Assembly: GCA_900547815.1 (NCBI GenBank)
Contig: URHY01000044.1
Span: 1 to 18,574 of the forward strand
Origin: an uncultured Solobacterium sp.
GTDB lineage: Bacteria; Bacillota_I; Bacilli_A; Erysipelotrichales; Erysipelotrichaceae
Length of the DNA stretch: 18,574 nt
Direction: 5' to 3'
Positions 15,076 to 18,574 of the stretch are shown here, piece after piece. The translations under genes were made by a program, and so were the position numbers. How positions within the stretch are numbered: the stretch's first letter is position 1; each line of letters starts with the position of its first letter. Under the pieces are notes generated by a model. That model had not been told where the DNA came from. It worked only from the letters and a program-made list of their open reading frames with translations, and did not search any database.

Positions 15076-15297
15076 ATGAATCAAAAGGATCGTGTATTTA
15101 CACCTGCATTTGTTGCGAATTTATTTTTGATTGCAGGAACTGTTTTCTTGCTTTTAAAGGGGAAAATAAACGCATATGTAGGAGTAGATGGCTTAAAGCA
15201 TGAAGGGATGGCTTTGGCACTCATTGGATTTAGTTTCATGGTTGTCGGAATGTGCATATGGATTGTAATATGGATTAGTCGAAGGATGAATAAATGA
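15076..15297 (+). CDS. Small two-helix membrane protein of unknown function
   Basis: Encodes 73 residues. A short polar N-terminus is followed by one membrane segment (about residues 12-31, VANLFLIAGTVFLLLKG), a loop of about 15 residues (KINAYVGVDGLKHEG), a second segment (about 44-66, MALALIGFSFMVVGMCIWIVIW) and a basic tail (ISRRMNK). The hairpin topology with a basic C-terminus suggests both ends are cytoplasmic. I do not recognise the family. AAGGGGAT lies seven bases before the ATG and an extended -10 promoter lies further upstream, which together support a real gene. The stop codon is in the loop of its own terminator. The next gene encodes a large sensor kinase, but the terminator and second promoter between them mean co-transcription is not implied. 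Confidence 0.75.
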   Translation: MNQKDRVFTPAFVANLFLIAGTVFLLLKGKINAYVGVDGLKHEGMALALIGFSFMVVGMCIWIVIWISRRMNK

Positions 15298-15313
15298 ATT
15301 CATCCTTTTTCTT
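15282..15313 (+). terminator. Terminator of the small membrane protein gene
   Basis: A perfect 10-bp stem (15282-15291 with 15298-15307) has a six-base loop that contains the stop codon, and is followed by TTTCTT. The -35 of the next promoter starts at 15312. Confidence 0.8.
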
Positions 15314-15340
15314 GTGATAATTTCATTTTCCTAATACAAT
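15312..15340 (+). promoter_or_regulatory. Predicted promoter of the large sensor kinase gene, leaderless geometry
   Basis: TTGTGA (15312-15317), a 17-base spacer and TACAAT (15335-15340). Six bases then lead to the ATG at 15347, so transcription is predicted to begin on the start codon. No Shine-Dalgarno sequence is present. The -35 directly follows the preceding terminator's T-run. Confidence 0.55.
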
Positions 15341-15346
15341 AAATGT

Positions 15347-18300
15347 ATGAAGAATAAGAAAAAGAATCGTTTCTCAAAAATAATACGTTTTTTAATGACG
15401 GCTTTAACCAGTCTTTTAATTGTGCTCATTTTAATTATCATACTTATGGTTTCACGTATTCAAGGGACGGCTCGTGTTGTCAATTATGCAGGATTAGTAC
15501 GTGGAAAAACACAGCGAATTATTAAATTGGAAGATGCAGGAATGCCGCAAGATGATATGATTGCGGATGTCAAAGGCTATATAAAAGGACTTCGTTTTGG
15601 TAGTGAAGAACTAGATTTAGTATCTTTAGATGATAAGGCTTTTCAGGCAAAGATGGAAGAATTAGATGCGTATTTTGATACTTTAAAACAAGAAATTGAT
15701 CTTGTTCGACAAGTTGGATATGAGAATACGAATATTATTCAAAAGAGTGAAACTTTCTTTTCTCTATGTGATGTAGCCACAGGTCTTGCAGAATCGTATT
15801 CTCAAAGGATTGCAACAAGACTTAAACAATTTGAAACTTTGACGGTTATTGATATTGTTATCTTAGTATTTATGATTTTGTATGAACTACTTAAAGCTTT
15901 GCGTTATGCGAAGGCGAATCGAGAATTAAAAAGCAAAATATATTTAGATGAAGCTACGGGTTTACCAAATAAAAATAAGTGTGAAGAGATTTTAACTTTA
16001 GAAGCTGAACAAAATATGGCAATCTGTGTGTTTGATTTAAATAATCTTAGAATCATCAACAATCAACAAGGACACGAAAGAGGTGATTTATATATCCATT
16101 TGTTTGCGAAAAGTCTTCGTAAAGGTGTGGATGAAAATCAATTTGTAGGTCGCTGTGGCGGTGATGAATTCATTGCAATTTTTAAAAATGTTAAAAAAGA
16201 AGATGTAATAAGAAATCTTGAAAATATTAAAAGAATATGTGCTAAATGTTCAGAAATGCCATTAAGTTATGCGGCTGGTTTTGCGTATTCAAATGATTTT
16301 TCAAAATTAACAATGCGCGAATTGTTTTGTCAGGCGGATAAAAATATGTATATTGATAAAAACCAGGCAAAAATTAAAGAGGCTACAGAAAAACGTGATT
16401 TGATTCTTCGTGTTATACAACAATTAAAAGATAAAGGGTATAATTTTTCGGATTGTATTTATTGTGATGCCAAAATCGATGCATATTTTACTTTACGGGC
16501 TAGCTATTCCTTTTTCTTAGCAGAAGATGGCATCTACTCGGGTGCTGTTGAGCAAATTCTAAATGAATTGTTTGAAGAGAATAAGAAGGAAGAGTATCGT
16601 CATGTGTTACAGCTTGACTATTTAAATGAGTGTCTCACAAAGAAAAATCCTGTATTTGAAATTTCATATTGTCATGAAATTAAGCGTACAAAATTAAAAG
16701 GGAAAATTATAGCCGTTTATTTAGACAGCGATGAAAAGAATCATCTGCATCATTTTGCGTTAGGTTTTAAAATTTATTATGACACAATTGAAATGGATGA
16801 GAAGCAACAATTGATGCGTTATTATGATCAGTTGAAACAGTCTATTTTAGAAAACGATCATTATATTGAAGCTTTGATGGCAATGGCACAATCAATTTTC
16901 TCCGTGAATTTAACGCAGAATCAAATCGATGGTATTTACGACAATTATATGTGTGCAGATAAAAAGCAAAATTTACCATGTGATTATAATGCATATTTTA
17001 AACAAATAAAAGCGAATGTGTTAGAGGATTGTTTGGGAAGCTTTAGCGTTGTTGAATCGAGTCAAAGCCTTTTAAATCGATATAGAGCAGGGGACAAACA
17101 TGTTACGGTTGAATATCAGATTCAAATGCCAAATCAAGGTGTGATCTGGATTCAAGAAATGATATTGATGAGTGAAGGTGTTATTTATGATATAGATATT
17201 CAAAAGGAACGTAATATAGTACGTGCTATTATTTTGTTCAGAAATACATCGGCATTTCATGAGAAAGAAGATAGAGAAAAGAAAAAGTTACAATTAGCAT
17301 ATCAAAAAGTAGATTTAGAAAGTAAAGCGAAAACGGATTTTATGAATCGTATGAGCCATGATATTCGTACGCCAATTAATGGTATTTTAGGCATGATGCA
17401 GATCATTCGTAAAAACTGGGGTGATATGGATAAGTTGAATGATTCTCTAAATAAGATGGAAGTTTTGACAAACCATTTAAATGAATTGGTTGAAGATATT
17501 TTAAATATGTCAAAGTTACAATCAGATCATATGGAAATTGTTAACCAGTCTTTTGATTTGAATCATTTGGTTGAAAAAATAAATGATTTGATTGATGCCC
17601 AAGTGTCAATTCAAAATATTACATATCACAAGCATATGGAGAATGTAGTCCATACGCATTTAATTGGGGATGAATTACAGCTTAGACGAATTCTTGTAAA
17701 TCTATTAACAAATGCGATTAAGTACAATAAGCCAAATGGCACGATTGATGCGTATGTCAGAGAAATATCGAGTGATGATTCAAAAGCTACATTTGAATTT
17801 GAAATCAAAGATACAGGAATTGGTATGAGTGAAGATTATATTGAAAATCACTTGTTTACACCTTTTTCACAAGCTAAACAAGATGCCAGAACAAGATATG
17901 AAGGAACTGGTTTAGGTATGTCGATTGTGAAGGGCTTAGTGGATAAGCTTGGTGGAAATATTGATGTTAAAAGTGAAGTGGGTGTAGGTACACAAATCAA
18001 GGTTGTTCTTACTTACCAATTGGATACTTCTACAAGCAATACACAAGATAATTCGACATTAGATTTACATGATAAAAGAATTCTTTTAGCTGAAGACAAT
18101 GAAATAAATATGGAAGTGGCTGAATTTTATTTGAATGCGGTACACGCCAATGTAGTTAAGGCTTGGAATGGTTTAGAAGCTGTAGAAAAAGTTAAGGAAG
18201 AACCAAATACATACACTTTAATTTTAATGGATATTATGATGCCTAAAATGAATGGGGATGAAGCGGCTAAATGTATTCGTAAAATCAATCCATCCATTCC

Positions 18301-18421
18301 AATTGTTGCCATGAGTGCACAATCAGAATATACAATTGATCAAACAATTATGAATGATTCAATCTCAAAACCGATTGATGAACAAAAACTGAATCATATA
18401 TTAAGAAAATATGTGGCATAG
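15347..18421 (+). CDS. Membrane hybrid sensor: helical sensor domain, GGDEF, PAS-like, histidine kinase and receiver
   Basis: Encodes 1024 residues. A basic start leads to membrane segment 1 (about 13-35). An extracytoplasmic, mainly helical domain (about 36-165) carries N46-Y-A-G49, R52 and R57, resembling the P-box of NarX/PilJ-type sensors. Membrane segment 2 spans about 166-185. A GGDEF domain (about 195-345) has an intact G271-GDEF275, FDLNN and GHERGD; an RxxD inhibitory site is not evident. Residues of about 350-630 look like one or two divergent PAS folds, followed by a charged coiled coil (about 635-660). The HisKA box has H671 (MSHDIRTPINGI); HATPase has N789, D822-TGIGM and GTGLGMSIV. 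The receiver has EDN, D962 (LMDIMMP) and K1008. It could therefore both autophosphorylate with internal relay and make c-di-GMP; activity and ligand are inference. No partner regulator lies in the window. Confidence 0.93.
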   Translation: MKNKKKNRFSKIIRFLMTALTSLLIVLILIIILMVSRIQGTARVVNYAGLVRGKTQRIIKLEDAGMPQDDMIADVKGYIKGLRFGSEELDLVSLDDKAFQAKMEELDAYFDTLKQEIDLVRQVGYENTNIIQKSETFFSLCDVATGLAESYSQRIATRLKQFETLTVIDIVILVFMILYELLKALRYAKANRELKSKIYLDEATGLPNKNKCEEILTLEAEQNMAICVFDLNNLRIINNQQGHERGDLYIHLFAKSLRKGVDENQFVGRCGGDEFIAIFKNVKKEDVIRNLENIKRICAKCSEMPLSYAAGFAYSNDFSKLTMRELFCQADKNMYIDKNQAKIKEATEKRDLILRVIQQLKDKGYNFSDCIYCDAKIDAYFTLRASYSFFLAEDGIYSGAVEQILNELFEENKKEEYRHVLQLDYLNECLTKKNPVFEISYCHEIKRTKLKGKIIAVYLDSDEKNHLHHFALGFKIYYDTIEMDEKQQLMRYYDQLKQSILENDHYIEALMAMAQSIFSVNLTQNQIDGIYDNYMCADKKQNLPCDYNAYFKQIKANVLEDCLGSFSVVESSQSLLNRYRAGDKHVTVEYQIQMPNQGVIWIQEMILMSEGVIYDIDIQKERNIVRAIILFRNTSAFHEKEDREKKKLQLAYQKVDLESKAKTDFMNRMSHDIRTPINGILGMMQIIRKNWGDMDKLNDSLNKMEVLTNHLNELVEDILNMSKLQSDHMEIVNQSFDLNHLVEKINDLIDAQVSIQNITYHKHMENVVHTHLIGDELQLRRILVNLLTNAIKYNKPNGTIDAYVREISSDDSKATFEFEIKDTGIGMSEDYIENHLFTPFSQAKQDARTRYEGTGLGMSIVKGLVDKLGGNIDVKSEVGVGTQIKVVLTYQLDTSTSNTQDNSTLDLHDKRILLAEDNEINMEVAEFYLNAVHANVVKAWNGLEAVEKVKEEPNTYTLILMDIMMPKMNGDEAAKCIRKINPSIPIVAMSAQSEYTIDQTIMNDSISKPIDEQKLNHILRKYVA

Positions 18422-18423
18422 AT

Positions 18424-18452
18424 AAAGGCTTGACTTGAATCAAGTCTTTTCT
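18424..18452 (+). terminator. Terminator of the sensor kinase gene
   Basis: A 9-10 bp stem (18424-18433 with 18440-18449, one G-U pair) has a six-base loop and is followed by a short T-run and CT. It begins three bases after the stop codon. Confidence 0.7.
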
Positions 18453-18458
18453 AGTCTT

Positions 18459-18534
18459 ATGCAACTGTCAATTGATAAATTGACAAGTCTAGTTGGTGGA
18501 ATGCAACCGCAAATTTTAGTGGTAATCCGCAATT
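18459..18534. other. Unexplained structured non-coding stretch at the right edge
   Basis: A perfect 8-bp inverted repeat with a GATA loop (18466-18485) is extended by CAAC (18462-18465) pairing with GTTG (18492-18495) around a six-base bulge, or alternatively by an imperfect CTAG-type pairing. There are short direct repeats: ATGCAAC (18459-18465 and 18501-18507) and CCGCAA (18507-18512 and 18527-18532). No T-run follows, no coding frame is evident, and no promoter is convincing. It could be a small RNA, a leader of a gene beyond the window, or the edge of a mobile element; I cannot decide. Confidence 0.35.
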
Positions 18535-18574
18535 AGATAGGGTCGACTAAAAGTTGGCTTCAAAAATTATAGGG

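Noticed and set aside
18480..18507. TTGACA at 18480-18485 as a -35 for a downstream gene
   Set aside because: No acceptable -10 lies 16-18 bases further on; the hexamer is part of a perfect inverted repeat instead.

Overview
The window looks like a chromosomal core region of a low-GC Gram-positive (Bacillota). The evidence is AT-rich codon use, AGGAGG-type ribosome binding sites, and the run polA-mutM-coaE-dnaB-dnaI, in which dnaB and dnaI are the Bacillota-type primosome proteins rather than the E. coli DnaB helicase. Gene order, small intergenic gaps and the gut-type signalling protein at the right end suggest the Erysipelotrichia or a close relative. That placement is inference, not proven. 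No phage, CRISPR array or complete insertion sequence is visible.

Layout. Positions 53-823 read leftwards: a thioredoxin-fold lipoprotein and a tRNA-His, each with its own promoter and separated by a terminator. Positions 877-2998 hold radC, mreC and mreD (DNA-repair-associated JAB protein, then cell-shape proteins); mreB is not present here. Positions 3058-9058 form a tight replication/repair operon, polA-mutM-coaE-dnaB-dnaI, with every junction overlapping. Positions 9137-13280 carry class II fructose-bisphosphate aldolase, an S9-family peptidase and murA. Positions 13324-14691 encode a MATE transporter that converges, across a bidirectional terminator, on a small Lar-like zinc protein (14725-14949, minus). 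Positions 15076-18421 carry a 73-residue membrane protein and a 1024-residue sensor protein that joins a periplasmic helical domain, GGDEF, PAS-like regions, histidine kinase and receiver. The last 120 bases or so are non-coding and partly unexplained.

The most striking signal is regulatory. Four genes (the lipoprotein, radC, the MATE transporter and the large sensor kinase) lack a Shine-Dalgarno sequence and have a recognisable -35/-10 promoter whose -10 box lies only 5-6 bases before the ATG. Their mRNAs would then begin at or within a base or so of the start codon and be leaderless. Most other genes in the window have clear Shine-Dalgarno sites. Three of the four promoters are fused to the preceding terminator: one -35 lies in the T-tract, one in the hairpin loop, and one directly after the T-tract. 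A second noteworthy point is a NarX/PilJ-like P-box motif in the sensor domain of the large kinase.
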